A DNA stretch of 64,000 nucleotides from Chitinophaga sp. 180180018-3 (GTDB lineage Bacteria > Bacteroidota > Bacteroidia > Chitinophagales > Chitinophagaceae): contig NZ_CP140772.1 of NCBI RefSeq assembly GCF_037893185.1, forward strand, positions 6,014,001-6,078,000, given 5' to 3'. Made by a program: the position numbers and the translations under genes. Under the pieces are notes generated by a model. It was not told where the DNA came from. It saw only the letters and a list, made by a program, of their open reading frames with translations, and searched no databases. Numbering within the stretch: the first letter of the stretch is position 1; each line of letters begins with the position of its first letter. This document shows positions 53,497 through 62,764 of the stretch, piece after piece.

Positions 53497-54524
53497 GCGC
53501 ATTAAAGAACGATTTACTGCTGAAGGCCCTTAGAGGCGAAACAGTTTCCCGCACGCCCGTATGGATGATGCGCCAGGCTGGCCGCTATCTTCCCGATTAT
53601 ATTAAACTGCGCGATAAATATTCTTTTTTTGAACGTTGCGAAAACCCGGAGCTGGCTACGGAAATCACCGTAATGCCGGTAGACCAGGTAGGTGTGGATG
53701 CTGCTATTATTTTCTCCGATATACTGGTAGTTCCCCAGGCAATGGGCCTGGAAGTACAACTGGTAGAAAAAGTTGGGCCACTGCTGCCTGATCCGATTAA
53801 ATCTGCAGCAGATCTCAGCCGTATATGCGTTCCCGATGTACACGAGCGGCTGCACTACGTTTTTGATGCACTGAAACTTACTAAAAAAACACTCGATGGC
53901 CGTGTGCCGCTGATAGGCTTCGGTGGCGCGCCCTGGACCCTGCTCTGCTATATGGTACAGGGTAAAGGCTCTAAAACCTTTGATGAGGCAAAAGCCTTCT
54001 GCTATCAGCAACCGGCAGTAGCCCACCAGCTGTTGCAGATGATCACCGATACCACTATCGCCTACCTGAAAGGCCAGGTGGCCGCAGGCGCCGATACCGT
54101 ACAGATCTTCGATTCATGGGGTGGCTTACTCAGTCCGCAGGATTTTGAGAATTTCTCCCTGCAATATATCCGCCAGATAGTGGCAGCAATGAAAGATATC
54201 TGCCCTACTATCGTATTTGCCAAAGGAGCCTGGTTTGCTTTGGAAGATATGGCCGCCACAGGCGCCCATGGCCTCGGTATCGACTGGTGCATTAAACCCG
54301 AGCTGGCCCGCCAGTTCGCCGGCAACAACACTACCCTTCAGGGTAATTTCGATCCGGCTAAACTGATGGCTCCCATCCCTGAGATAGAAAAATCAGTGAA
54401 GGAAATGCTGAAACGCTTCGGCACTCAACGCTATATCGCAAATCTCGGACATGGTATCTTACCCAATGTTCCAGTAGATCACGCAAAAGCTTTCGTTGAA
54501 ACAGTAAAAGCAGCGAGCTGTTAA
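53493..54524 (+). CDS. hemE: Uroporphyrinogen decarboxylase
   Basis: A 343-aa TIM-barrel enzyme with the signatures [20 protein letters not shown] (about 22-41), [35 protein letters not shown] and [32 protein letters not shown] lies near the C-terminus. It removes four carboxyl groups to give coproporphyrinogen III. It overlaps hemD in an ATGA. Confidence 0.96.
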   Translation: MSALKNDLLLKALRGETVSRTPVWMMRQAGRYLPDYIKLRDKYSFFERCENPELATEITVMPVDQVGVDAAIIFSDILVVPQAMGLEVQLVEKVGPLLPDPIKSAADLSRICVPDVHERLHYVFDALKLTKKTLDGRVPLIGFGGAPWTLLCYMVQGKGSKTFDEAKAFCYQQPAVAHQLLQMITDTTIAYLKGQVAAGADTVQIFDSWGGLLSPQDFENFSLQYIRQIVAAMKDICPTIVFAKGAWFALEDMAATGAHGLGIDWCIKPELARQFAGNNTTLQGNFDPAKLMAPIPEIEKSVKEMLKRFGTQRYIANLGHGILPNVPVDHAKAFVETVKAASC

Positions 54525-54541
54525 ATGCTAAATCCTGATTT

Positions 54542-55456
54542 ATGTCGTCTGTAAAAACTGAATTCATATCGTTTATACATCACCTGCAAGACAGCATCTG
54601 CACTGCATTCGAACAAACCGATGGCAAAGCTGTTTTCCGGGAAGACCGCTGGGAACGCCCTGGCGGCGGTGGGGGCAAATCGCGCGTGATCGTTGACGGT
54701 AATGTGTTTGAGAAAGGAGGAGTAAATACATCAATAGTACACGGAGATTTACCAGAGGTAATGGCGCAACAGTTCGGTGTCAATAACAGCCGTTTCATGG
54801 CCTGCGGTATTTCGCTGGTAATACATCCGCTGAATCCTTTTGTACCGACAGTGCATGCGAATTTCCGCTATTTCGAACTGTACGAACAGGACGGTACACT
54901 GAAAGACAGCTGGTTCGGCGGCGGCGCCGACCTGACTCCGTACTACCTGGACGAGCAGGACGGGATACATTTTCACCAGACTTTCAAAAACGCCTGTGAT
55001 GCGTTCGGGAAAGAATTGTATCCGAAATACAAGCAGCACTGCGATGAATACTTTATCAACAAACACCGCAACAACGAAGCTCGCGGTATAGGCGGAATAT
55101 TCTATGACTATCTCCGCCCGGGGCCCGACAGGAGCGCAGAAGAGCTGCTCAGCTTTTCGAAAGCCAATGGCAATGCCTTCCTCGAGGCTTATCTTCCGAT
55201 TGTCGAAAAAACAAAACATATACCCTATACAGATGCCCACAGAAGCTGGCAGGCGTATAGGCGCGGACGTTATGTGGAGTTCAATCTTATTCACGACAGG
55301 GGAACACTGTTCGGGCTGAAAACAAATGGCCGCACGGAATCTATTCTGATGAGCCTGCCACCGGTAGCCCGCTGGGAATACGACTTTCACACTACTCCAG
55401 GTAGCCCCGAAGCGCAGCTGGAAGAATACCTGAAACCAAGGGAATGGGCAAAATAA
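54542..55456 (+). CDS. hemF: Oxygen-dependent coproporphyrinogen III oxidase
   Basis: A 304-aa enzyme with the glycine-rich RPGGGGGKSRVIVDGNVFEK, VHANFRYFELYEQDG, WFGGGADLTPYYLDEQDGIH, YFINKHRNNEARGIGGIFYD, YVEFNLIHDRGTLFGLKTNG and RTESILMSLPPVARWEY. It needs O2 to convert coproporphyrinogen III to protoporphyrinogen IX, so the cluster is suited to aerobic growth. No oxygen-independent hemN is in the window. Confidence 0.96.
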   Translation: MSSVKTEFISFIHHLQDSICTAFEQTDGKAVFREDRWERPGGGGGKSRVIVDGNVFEKGGVNTSIVHGDLPEVMAQQFGVNNSRFMACGISLVIHPLNPFVPTVHANFRYFELYEQDGTLKDSWFGGGADLTPYYLDEQDGIHFHQTFKNACDAFGKELYPKYKQHCDEYFINKHRNNEARGIGGIFYDYLRPGPDRSAEELLSFSKANGNAFLEAYLPIVEKTKHIPYTDAHRSWQAYRRGRYVEFNLIHDRGTLFGLKTNGRTESILMSLPPVARWEYDFHTTPGSPEAQLEEYLKPREWAK

Positions 55457-55478
55457 AACAATAAAAAATTTTATAAAG

Positions 55479-56450
55479 ATGATCAGAAGAAACAGAATTT
55501 TAAGAGTATCTCCCGCCATTCGCGCAATGGTAGCGGAAACAATTTTAACACCCAGCGATTTCATCGCCCCGTTATTTGTAACCGAAGGAGAAAATGTGAA
55601 GGAAGAGATCAGCTCTATGCCAGGCTATTTCAGGTACTCACTGGACCTTACCATTCAGGAAGCCAGAGAACTGTGGAGCCTCGGAATTAAAAGTGTATTG
55701 CTTTTTGTGAAAGCACCGGATAGTGTGAAAGATAACAAAGGAACAGAAGCCGTAAATCCCAATGGCCTGATGCAGCGTGCCATCCGTGGTATCAAGAATG
55801 CTATTCCGGAAATGGTGGTAATGACGGATGTTGCCCTGGATCCTTATTCCTCCTATGGCCACGACGGAATTGTGGAAGGTACGGAAATCGTCAACGATCC
55901 TACCGTGGAAGTACTTGCCCGCATGAGCCTCAGCCACGCACAGGCCGGCGCCGATTTCGTAGCACCGAGCGACATGATGGACGGCCGTATACTTGCGATA
56001 CGCAACATACTGGAACAAAATGGTTTCGATAAAACCGGTATCATGGCCTACAGCGCCAAATATGCTTCCTGTTTTTACGGACCCTTCAGAGATGCCCTGG
56101 ACTCCGCTCCCGGCTTCGGAGATAAGAAAACCTACCAGATGGATTTCGCCAACTCCCGCGAAGCTATCAAAGAAACACTGATGGACATTGAAGAAGGCGC
56201 CGATATCGTAATGGTGAAACCCGCAATGGCTTATATGGATATCATCCGTATCATTAAAGATCGTACTACCGTTCCCGTTAGTGCATACCATGTCAGCGGA
56301 GAATATGCCATGATCAAAGCTGCTGCTGAACGTGGCTGGCTCAACGAAAACAAGGCAATTATTGAAAGTCTTACCAGCCTCAAACGCGCTGGAGCCGACC
56401 TGATTGCTACCTATTTTGCAAAAGATGCCGTAAAACTGCTGAACGCATAA
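55479..56450 (+). CDS. hemB: Porphobilinogen synthase (delta-aminolevulinic acid dehydratase)
   Basis: A 323-aa TIM-barrel enzyme. The two Schiff-base lysines are in [19 protein letters not shown] and [15 protein letters not shown]. The segment that binds zinc through three Cys in E. coli reads [15 protein letters not shown] here, with no Cys, so this is the zinc-independent type probably relying on magnesium. It joins two 5-aminolevulinates to porphobilinogen. It lies 22 nt after hemF. Confidence 0.96.
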   Translation: MIRRNRILRVSPAIRAMVAETILTPSDFIAPLFVTEGENVKEEISSMPGYFRYSLDLTIQEARELWSLGIKSVLLFVKAPDSVKDNKGTEAVNPNGLMQRAIRGIKNAIPEMVVMTDVALDPYSSYGHDGIVEGTEIVNDPTVEVLARMSLSHAQAGADFVAPSDMMDGRILAIRNILEQNGFDKTGIMAYSAKYASCFYGPFRDALDSAPGFGDKKTYQMDFANSREAIKETLMDIEEGADIVMVKPAMAYMDIIRIIKDRTTVPVSAYHVSGEYAMIKAAAERGWLNENKAIIESLTSLKRAGADLIATYFAKDAVKLLNA

Positions 56451-56488
56451 TTCAGTATCTTGCGGAACACCATAAATCACCCAAACAG

Positions 56489-57775
56489 ATGTACAGCAAA
56501 AGTGAAATATTATTCGGGAAGGCCAAACAGGTAATTCCCGGCGGTGTCAACTCTCCCGTTCGTGCCTTCAAAAGCGTGGGCGGTACGCCTGTGTTCATGG
56601 AACGGGCAAAGGGCGCTTATATGTATGATGTAGACGGGAACCGTTACATCGACTATATCAACTCCTGGGGCCCAATGATCCTCGGACATGCGTATGAACC
56701 CGTTGTAAAAGCCATACAGGAATATGCCACCTATTCCACATCTTTTGGGGCGCCTACTGAACTGGAAATAAAAATCGCAGAACTGATAGTGAGCATGGTA
56801 CCTAATATAGAGATGGTACGCATGGTTAACTCAGGCACTGAAGCCTGCATGACCGCTATCAGACTGGCCCGGGGATATACCGGCCGGAATAAATTCATCA
56901 AATTCGAAGGCTGCTACCATGGGCATGCAGATGCTTTTCTCGTAAGTGCAGGCAGCGGCGTAGCTACGCTGGGCATCCAGTCCGTTCCGGGCGTTACCGC
57001 TACTGTAGCAGACGATACGCTGACAGCACCCTACAATAACCTGCCCGCGGTTGAACAACTGATCGCAGCCAATCCTGAACAGATTGCCGCTATTATTGTA
57101 GAACCGGTAGCCGGTAACATGGGCTGTATCCTGCCACAGGCAGGATTCCTGGAAGGACTGCGTAAGCTCTGCGATGAAAATAATATACTCCTCATTTTCG
57201 ATGAAGTGATGACCGGCTTCCGCCTCGCACGTGGCGGCGCACAGGAACTACTGGGTATCCGGGCCGACCTCGTCACTTTCGGTAAGATCATTGGCGCCGG
57301 TATGCCGGTAGGTGCAGTAGCCGGACCAAAAGAAATCATGGAGTTCCTCGCACCCGCCGGTAAAGTATACCAGGCCGGCACACTGAGCGGTAATCCTATT
57401 GCCATGATAGCCGGTTATACCCTGCTGGAAACACTCAACAACAACCCGGTGATATATCAGCAGCTGGAAGAAAAAGCCGCTTATCTTGTAAACGGACTGA
57501 AAGAAGCCTTCGGGGCTGCCGGTGTGGTACACAGTGTTAACCAGCTGGGATCCATGCTGAGTGCACATTTTACCGAATATCCCATCATTGACTTTTCCTC
57601 AGCTTCCGCAGCAAATAATGAACTGTTTAAACGCTTTTTCCACGCTATGCTGGAACGTGGCATCTACCTGCCGCCTTCTGCATTTGAAAGCTGGTTTATG
57701 TGTAATGCCCTCACTACTGAAGATCTCGATGCCACCATCGCAGCTGCAAAATCAGCTATGCAGGTGATCAAATAG
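56489..57775 (+). CDS. hemL: Glutamate-1-semialdehyde 2,1-aminomutase
   Basis: A 428-aa PLP enzyme with [56 protein letters not shown], the conserved [13 protein letters not shown], and [13 protein letters not shown]. The PLP lysine is in [19 protein letters not shown]. It turns glutamate-1-semialdehyde into 5-aminolevulinate. It is the last gene of the hem operon and is followed by a strong terminator. Confidence 0.96.
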   Translation: MYSKSEILFGKAKQVIPGGVNSPVRAFKSVGGTPVFMERAKGAYMYDVDGNRYIDYINSWGPMILGHAYEPVVKAIQEYATYSTSFGAPTELEIKIAELIVSMVPNIEMVRMVNSGTEACMTAIRLARGYTGRNKFIKFEGCYHGHADAFLVSAGSGVATLGIQSVPGVTATVADDTLTAPYNNLPAVEQLIAANPEQIAAIIVEPVAGNMGCILPQAGFLEGLRKLCDENNILLIFDEVMTGFRLARGGAQELLGIRADLVTFGKIIGAGMPVGAVAGPKEIMEFLAPAGKVYQAGTLSGNPIAMIAGYTLLETLNNNPVIYQQLEEKAAYLVNGLKEAFGAAGVVHSVNQLGSMLSAHFTEYPIIDFSSASAANNELFKRFFHAMLERGIYLPPSAFESWFMCNALTTEDLDATIAAAKSAMQVIK

Positions 57776-57804
57776 TTAACAAATCAATCCTGTGCTGAGT
57801 GGAA

Positions 57805-57838
57805 AAGGCTGGCTCCTATAGAGCCAGCCTTTTATTTT
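57805..57838 (+). terminator. Rho-independent terminator of the hem operon
   Basis: An 11-bp perfect stem AAGGCTGGCTC/GAGCCAGCCTT with a 5-nt loop is followed by a T-rich tail, 30 nt after hemL. Confidence 0.9.
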
Positions 57839-57905
57839 CCGTTACCAGTCATCCCGCCAAATTCCCATTACAATAATCTAACGAACAGAAAAATTAAAAT
57901 CTCAT

Positions 57906-57913
57906 TAAATTTG
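57906..57913 (+). promoter_or_regulatory. -7 element before the small secreted protein gene
   Basis: TAAATTTG matches TAnnTTTG exactly and lies 8 nt before the ATG at 57921. A leader this short implies either a near-leaderless mRNA or use of a later start. No TTTG is seen at the -33 distance. Confidence 0.45.
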
Positions 57914-57920
57914 CACTTCA

Positions 57921-58361
57921 ATGTACAATGGCGGGCCCATATCAAAACGCTGGACAACTGTCATCTTACTGCTGTGCTTACAGCTGGTAAGTGGCCTCCT
58001 GCCTGTATCTGGCGCCCACAGACACCAGATCGTCTATGAAATACAGGAGATAAAATTCCAGATGGCCCAGCAGGATCACCTGCTGCGCCTGCTAAACAAG
58101 CTTCCGGTTCACCTGGAAGCAGACGACGATGACAATGGCGCCTGCGATCTATGGCATGTTACCCGGCACCGGCATAAAACCCGCTGGTATATTTCCGCAA
58201 CAGCTCCGCAGGTTAGCATGGCTACCCGCATTGTATACCTGGATACCGATAGCTCCAACCAATGTATCTATCTCCCGGAAAATAAAACCGGGGAATATAC
58301 CTACCAGAAATCTTTTCTACCAGCGTACTATTCATTTCTCTTCCGGTTTACCCCGTTCTGA
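57921..58361 (+). CDS. Small secreted protein, unknown function
   Basis: A 146-aa protein with a signal peptide (WTTVILLLCLQLVSGLLPVS, cleavage near GAH). The mature part has HRHQIVYEIQEIKFQMAQQD, an acidic stretch ADDDDNGACD and a DLWHVTRHRHKTRWY region rich in His/Arg. No family is recognised. A -7 element just upstream and a gap to the RND operon suggest its own transcription, though it could also be the first gene of that operon. The His/Asp content hints at metal binding, which is speculation. Confidence 0.5.
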   Translation: MYNGGPISKRWTTVILLLCLQLVSGLLPVSGAHRHQIVYEIQEIKFQMAQQDHLLRLLNKLPVHLEADDDDNGACDLWHVTRHRHKTRWYISATAPQVSMATRIVYLDTDSSNQCIYLPENKTGEYTYQKSFLPAYYSFLFRFTPF

Positions 58362-58474
58362 TCAGCACACGCTCTTATTATCATCATTCTTGAATAATGT
58401 CCGGACTCCGCTCTGACATTGTGTTGTGTTGTATTCACCTATTCCGGTATTTCCGGAATCAATATTTTATTGTT

Positions 58475-59593
58475 ATGCGTCAATATACAGGGATCCTGAC
58501 ATCGCTGATCGCTCTTTTCATGGCTGGTTGCGCCACCAGGGGGGAAAGTACCAACAAAGAGGAATTGAAAACACTACCTGTTACTACTCTGGTAACAAAA
58601 GACACCTTACTGCACCGCTCTTACGTAACAGATATACAGGCAGTGCAGAACGTGGAAATACGTGCCCGCGTAAACGGTTTTCTGGATAAGATATATATCG
58701 ATGAAGGCCAGGAAGTTAAGAAAGGTCAGCTGCTCTTCGGCATCAGTGATGCGGAATACAGGGCCGAATTAACGAAAGCCAAAGCAGTGCTCAGCAGTAT
58801 GATCGCAGAAAGCAAATCAGCTGCACTCGAAACAGACCGCGTAAAATTACTGGTCGATAAAAAAGTAGTGGCCGCCTCTGAACTGGAAGTAGCCAATGCC
58901 CGGCTCGACGCCGCACAGGCTAAAATAGAAGAAGCCCGTTCCGCCGTTGCCAATGCCGAAATGCATCTTTCTTTCACCAGTATCCGCGCCCCTTTCGATG
59001 GTATCATCGACCGGATTCCGCTGAAAAAAGGTAGTCTGATCAGCGAAGGTACCCTGATGACAACGGTATCGGATACACGCGAAATATATGCTTACTTCAA
59101 CGTATCTGAAACAGAGTACCTGCAATACAATAAAGCCATTGCCAAAGGCGACAACAGCTATCGCCAGGTGTCGCTGGTGCTGGCAGATGGAGCCGACTAT
59201 AACCACCCCGGTAAAATAGAAACCATTGAAGGCGAGTTTGAAGAAAATACCGGCTCCATTGCATTCCGGGCCCGGTTCCCTAATCCATCCAAACTGCTCA
59301 AACATGGCGCCAGTGGTACTGTGAAGCTCACCTCTGAAATGGACAGCGTCATCATCATACCACAGAAAGCCGTCTTTGAAATGCAGGACAAAAACTACGT
59401 TTTTGTGGTAGATGCCGGCAATAAGGTAAAGATGAGAAACTTCATTCCGCAAGCCCGCTTCTCTCATTTCTATATCGTTCAATCCGGCCTGCGCGCTGGT
59501 GAACGTATTGTATGCGAGGGTGTGCGGAATATACGCGACGGCGCGGGCATCGTTCCGCACCAGGTGCCCATGGACAGTTTATTGAGTTTATAA
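58475..59593 (+). CDS. RND efflux periplasmic adaptor (membrane fusion lipoprotein)
   Basis: A 372-aa protein starting at the ATG at 58475, which gives a lipoprotein signal (LIALFMAGC); the frame from 58397 adds 26 residues that break it. Domains are a lipoyl/barrel-sandwich segment (RARVNGFLDKIYIDEGQEVK), an alpha-hairpin coiled coil (about 88-150), then the second lipoyl half (FTSIRAPFDGIIDRIPLKKG). Beta-barrel and membrane-proximal domains follow (IIPQKAVFEMQDKNYVFVVD). It bridges the inner-membrane pump and the outer-membrane channel encoded downstream. Confidence 0.94.
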   Translation: MRQYTGILTSLIALFMAGCATRGESTNKEELKTLPVTTLVTKDTLLHRSYVTDIQAVQNVEIRARVNGFLDKIYIDEGQEVKKGQLLFGISDAEYRAELTKAKAVLSSMIAESKSAALETDRVKLLVDKKVVAASELEVANARLDAAQAKIEEARSAVANAEMHLSFTSIRAPFDGIIDRIPLKKGSLISEGTLMTTVSDTREIYAYFNVSETEYLQYNKAIAKGDNSYRQVSLVLADGADYNHPGKIETIEGEFEENTGSIAFRARFPNPSKLLKHGASGTVKLTSEMDSVIIIPQKAVFEMQDKNYVFVVDAGNKVKMRNFIPQARFSHFYIVQSGLRAGERIVCEGVRNIRDGAGIVPHQVPMDSLLSL

Positions 59594-59623
59594 TCACAGC
59601 TATCCGGCTGAAATCAGCATGTA

Positions 59624-62600
59624 ATGTTTGATACTTTCATAAAACGACCAGTGTTATCACTGGTCATATCGCTTATTATCACACTGGTAGGCCTGCTTGC
59701 CTTATTCACGCTGCCAGTAACACAATTCCCCGATATCGTACCTCCTTCGGTAACGGTAACTGCGAAATATACCGGCGCCAATGCTGAAGTATCCGCCAAA
59801 GCCGTATCTACTCCGCTGGAACGCGCTATCAACGGGGTTCCCGGCATGACGTATATGTCGTCTGTTTCCAGTAATGACGGCATCACCGTTATCCAGGTCT
59901 TTTTCCAGGTAGGCACAGATCCTGATCAGGCGGCCGTAAACGTACAAAACCGCGTAGCCACTATTATTGATGAACTTCCGGAAGAAGTGATCAAAGCCGG
60001 TGTGACCACGGAAAAGGAGGTGAACAGTATGTTGCTCTACCTCAACGTGATGAGTGAAGACACTACCCTGAACGAACAGTTTATTTACAACTTTGCCGAC
60101 ATCAACGTGCTCCAGGAGCTGAAGCGTATCGATGGCGTGGGCCGCGCAGAAATCATGGGAGCAAAGGAATATGCCATGCGCGTGTGGCTGAAACCCGACA
60201 GGATGCTGGCCTACAACGTTTCGGCGGCTGAAGTGATTGCGGCCATCCGTAAACAGAATATTGAAGCAGCACCAGGAAAAACCGGAGAAAGTTCCGATAA
60301 GCACCCGCTGATGCTACAGTATGTATTGCGCTACACCGGGAAATTCTTCGAACCGGAGCAATACCGCCAGATCGTGCTCCGCGCCGGCCAGGATGGGTCC
60401 GTACTGCACCTCAAAGATGTGGCAGATGTGGAATTCGGTTCGCTGACCTACAGCATGGTATCTAAAACAGATGGCAAACCTTCCGCCTCCATCATGCTCA
60501 AACAGCGCCCGGGATCCAATGCCCGCGAGGTGATCAATAATGTAAAGCTGAAAATGGAAGAAATGAAAAATACTTCGTTTCCTCCCGGCATGACCTATAA
60601 CTTTAACTACGACGTATCCCGCTTCCTCGACGCATCTATACACGAAGTAGTACGTACGCTCTTCGAAGCGTTTCTGCTGGTGTTCATAGTGGTATTTATT
60701 TTCCTCCAGGATTTCCGCTCCACCCTTATTCCGGCCCTCGCTGTTCCGGTGGCGCTGATAGGTACCCTGGCTTTTATGCAGATGATGGGCTTCTCCATCA
60801 ACCTCCTCACTTTGTTCGCATTGGTATTGGCCATCGGGATTGTAGTAGATAACGCTATTGTAGTGGTGGAGGCGGTGCATGTAAAAATGAGCGAAGAACA
60901 TCTCCCTCCTATGGAAGCCACGCTGGCGGCCATGCGGGAAATCAGCGGTGCACTGGTTGCTATCACGCTGGTGATGTCGGCGGTATTTATCCCGGTGGCG
61001 TTCCTCTCCGGTCCGGTGGGCGTTTTCTATCGTCAGTTCTCACTCACACTCGCCATCTCCATTGTGATATCTGGTATCAATGCAGTAACGTTAACGCCTG
61101 CACTCTGTGCCATTATGTTGAAACATAACACCGGCCGGCAGCCTGAAAAGAATCTGTTGCAGCGTTTCTTTAACGCTTTCAACAAGGGTTACAGTGCCAC
61201 AGAAAATAAATACGCCAGACTGGTCAGCTTTATCGCAGGCCGGCGACTGGTTACCCTCGCTTGTCTTATTTTCTTTTTTGCTGCCACCTGGGGAATCAGT
61301 GCTATCCTTCCTTCCGGTTTCATTCCTACGGAAGATCAGGGTATGATCTACGTCAACGTAACCACTCCGCCCGGCGCCACCGTAGAGCGTACAGAAGAAG
61401 TACTGGATCAGGTGCAGGAAGTAGCTGCTGCGATGAAGGAAACGGAATCCGTATCTACATTGGCAGGGTACAGTCTTGTTAACGAAGTGGCCGGCGCCTC
61501 CTATGGTATGGGGATGGTGAATCTCAAGCCCTGGGATGAACGCAAAGCTTCTGTTCAGCATATCATCACCGAACTTCAAAGACGAACGGCTCATATCGCC
61601 GATGCTAAAATAGAATTCTTCCCTCCTCCTACCGTTCCTGGCTTCGGAAACTCCAGCGGATTTGAACTCAGGCTCCTCGATCGCAGCGGCAGCGGCGACC
61701 TGCGACAAACGGCCCAGGTAACCAACCAGTTCATCGATGCGCTGAAGAAACGGCCGGAAATAGGCAGCGCCTTCACCAGCTTCGACGCCGAGTTTCCGCA
61801 ATACCTCATCCATGTAGACCAGGCCATGGCGGCCAAGAAAGGCGTGAGCATTGAAAATGCGATGGACAATCTGCAGACCCTGATGGGTAGCTTTTATGCG
61901 TCCAACTTCATCCGCTTCGGTCAGATGTATAAAGTGATGGTACAGGCTGGCCCAACCTATCGTGCCAAACCAGACGACCTGCTGCGGCTCTACGTCAAGA
62001 ACGACCGGGGAGAAATGGTTTCCTATTCCGATTTCGTAAAACTCGAACGCGTATACGGTCCGGAACAACTCACACGCTACAACATGTACACAGCTGCCAT
62101 GATCAATGGAGATGCCGCCGCTGGCTACAGCAGCAGCCAGGCCATTGCAGCCGTGCAGGAAATAGCTGCCAGAGAGCTTCCCAGAGGCTATAGTTACGAG
62201 TGGAGCGGTATGACCCGCGAACAGATCCTCTCCGGGAACCAGGCCGTGTACATTTTCATCATCGTGCTGGTATTCGTATATCTGCTGCTCGCCGCTCAAT
62301 ACGAGAGTTTCCTGCTTCCACTGCCGGTGCTGCTTTCACTGCCGGCGGGGATCTTCGGTGCATTCCTTTCACTGAAGCTGCTGGGACTGGAAAACAATAT
62401 CTACGCACAGGTGGCACTGGTAATGCTGATAGGCCTGCTGGGTAAGAACGCGATTCTGATAGTGGAATTTGCTATCCTGAGAAATAAACACGGTGCATCC
62501 GTTCCGGATGCAGCCAAAGAAGGAGCCGTATCCAGGTTACGTCCTATACTCATGACCTCCTTTGCATTCATCGCCGGCCTGATCCCACTATGTATTGCCA

Positions 62601-62764
62601 CGGGTGCGGGCGCAATGGGTAACCGCTCTATCGGTACAGCCGCTGCGGGAGGAATGCTGATAGGTACCATTTTCGGCGTACTGATCATACCCGGATTATA
62701 CGTGCTGTTCGCCTCCATGATCAGAAAAAAGACTACAGAACTAAAAGCTTACACTAATGAATAA
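59624..62764 (+). CDS. RND (HAE1/AcrB-type) multidrug efflux pump
   Basis: A 1046-aa inner-membrane transporter of normal AcrB length. Twelve hydrophobic segments are visible, the first at about 10-30 (PVLSLVISLIITLVGLLALF). RND motifs include TVTAKYTGANAEVSAKAVST, LVLAIGIVVDNAIVVVEAVH (the Asp-bearing helix 4 region) and LIGLLGKNAILIVEFA. The periplasmic porter and docking domains lie between helices 1-2 and 7-8. It is proton-driven export of hydrophobic drugs, dyes or related compounds; substrates are unknown. It overlaps the next gene by 8 bp. Confidence 0.96.
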   Translation: MFDTFIKRPVLSLVISLIITLVGLLALFTLPVTQFPDIVPPSVTVTAKYTGANAEVSAKAVSTPLERAINGVPGMTYMSSVSSNDGITVIQVFFQVGTDPDQAAVNVQNRVATIIDELPEEVIKAGVTTEKEVNSMLLYLNVMSEDTTLNEQFIYNFADINVLQELKRIDGVGRAEIMGAKEYAMRVWLKPDRMLAYNVSAAEVIAAIRKQNIEAAPGKTGESSDKHPLMLQYVLRYTGKFFEPEQYRQIVLRAGQDGSVLHLKDVADVEFGSLTYSMVSKTDGKPSASIMLKQRPGSNAREVINNVKLKMEEMKNTSFPPGMTYNFNYDVSRFLDASIHEVVRTLFEAFLLVFIVVFIFLQDFRSTLIPALAVPVALIGTLAFMQMMGFSINLLTLFALVLAIGIVVDNAIVVVEAVHVKMSEEHLPPMEATLAAMREISGALVAITLVMSAVFIPVAFLSGPVGVFYRQFSLTLAISIVISGINAVTLTPALCAIMLKHNTGRQPEKNLLQRFFNAFNKGYSATENKYARLVSFIAGRRLVTLACLIFFFAATWGISAILPSGFIPTEDQGMIYVNVTTPPGATVERTEEVLDQVQEVAAAMKETESVSTLAGYSLVNEVAGASYGMGMVNLKPWDERKASVQHIITELQRRTAHIADAKIEFFPPPTVPGFGNSSGFELRLLDRSGSGDLRQTAQVTNQFIDALKKRPEIGSAFTSFDAEFPQYLIHVDQAMAAKKGVSIENAMDNLQTLMGSFYASNFIRFGQMYKVMVQAGPTYRAKPDDLLRLYVKNDRGEMVSYSDFVKLERVYGPEQLTRYNMYTAAMINGDAAAGYSSSQAIAAVQEIAARELPRGYSYEWSGMTREQILSGNQAVYIFIIVLVFVYLLLAAQYESFLLPLPVLLSLPAGIFGAFLSLKLLGLENNIYAQVALVMLIGLLGKNAILIVEFAILRNKHGASVPDAAKEGAVSRLRPILMTSFAFIAGLIPLCIATGAGAMGNRSIGTAAAGGMLIGTIFGVLIIPGLYVLFASMIRKKTTELKAYTNE

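Noticed and set aside
55638..56480. 280-codon minus-strand frame opposite hemB
   Set aside because: Antisense shadow; hemB has full catalytic motifs on the plus strand.
60314..62299. Long minus-strand frames opposite the RND pump (195 and 402 codons)
   Set aside because: Shadows of the biased codon use of the 1046-aa pump; no family features.
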